From Abyssisolibacter fermentans (GTDB taxonomy: Bacteria > Bacillota > Clostridia > Tissierellales > MCWD3), in NCBI RefSeq assembly GCF_001559865.1, contig NZ_LOHE01000066.1, positions 1-54,199 of the forward strand: a stretch of DNA of 54,199 nt. The letters are read 5' to 3'. Under the pieces are notes generated by a model. It was not told where the DNA came from, made no database searches, and saw only the letters and a program-made list of their open reading frames with translations. This document shows, piece by piece, positions 53,906 through 54,199 of the stretch. Every line of letters starts with the position of its first letter. Within the stretch, counting starts at the first letter, position 1. The translations under genes were made by a program, and so were the position numbers.

Positions 53906-54199
53906 TTTAATGGGAAAGTCCTATTTTGTGATTAGAGTTCAAAAAATTGATAAAATAGCTAGGGTAATCTTTTGAGGGAAGTGTGGCTCAATGTTTTTGT
54001 ATTGAAGCCATACAAGACATTTTTTTTACTCGGAGATGCCTATATTTTTCTGATTATATAAAGATGAAAAAATATAGTCATCAATGTCGTGGTCAAAAAA
54101 TGTCATGTAGCTTCTAAACAACTTAATGGTTTGATTTTTTTAGGGTTAGGCGTTGTGAGTACGAAGTTATCACATGTTGGTGATTCATCACCAAATGGA

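Overview
This window is AT-rich DNA from an endospore-forming Firmicute of class Clostridia. The evidence is the frequent TTG starts behind strong GGAGG ribosome sites, a division/cell-wall cluster of clostridial order that runs into spoIIGA and sigE, and Spo0E, SpoVD and YhcN homologues. I do not assign a genus.

Positions 1-16,000 are mostly accessory genes. A GNAT acetyltransferase converges on htpG. Behind htpG, on the same strand, is the most interesting locus of the window: a three-gene peptide-modification operon read right to left. It has a 706-residue radical SAM/SPASM protein with a second SPASM-like half, a 104-residue partner, and a 44-residue peptide (3124-3258) with seven cysteines at exact four-residue spacing. 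I read it as a CXXX-repeat RiPP system. The operon ends at a perfect CIRCE palindrome followed by a T-tract, so one palindrome may be both the terminator of the peptide operon and the HrcA operator of htpG. Further along are a PhzF-like isomerase with a methyltransferase, a secreted LysM-CAP protein, a NapH-type ferredoxin, a secreted protein with an aerolysin-like Ser/Thr tract followed by a decayed copy of itself, a patatin lipase, a GNAT gene divergent from a WYL regulator, and an esterase with a damaged start.

Positions 16,000-26,000 are dominated by one gene for a 2955-residue secreted protein. It has about fifteen PPC-like beta domains, then YD/RHS repeats, an RHS core and a pre-toxin motif, but no recognisable toxin or immunity gene. 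Gene remnants lie on both sides of it.

Positions 26,000-36,500 hold ychF, a phosphate-starvation operon (pstS-C-A-B-phoU) behind PhoP-type direct repeats, a YhcN lipoprotein, the yfmF/yfmH M16 pair and lgt behind an attenuator-like leader. Positions 36,500-54,199 hold a spo0E-like gene and the dcw cluster: mraZ, rsmH, ftsL, spoVD, mraY, murD, ftsW/spoVE, murG, murA, ftsQ, two DUF881 genes, sbp and ftsZ. spoIIGA-sigE follows. murE, murF, murC, murB and ftsA are absent.

A family of non-coding mobile elements runs through the window. Four long copies and one 41-bp copy share about 15-bp terminal inverted repeats starting CCC(T/A)GATTATTCATA and 5-bp target duplications. They sit in a WYL/GNAT intergenic region, inside the pst operon, between spo0E and mraZ, after ftsZ, and in the spoIIGA leader. 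The central part is modular, and one copy carries a nested insertion. No transposase for them is present.
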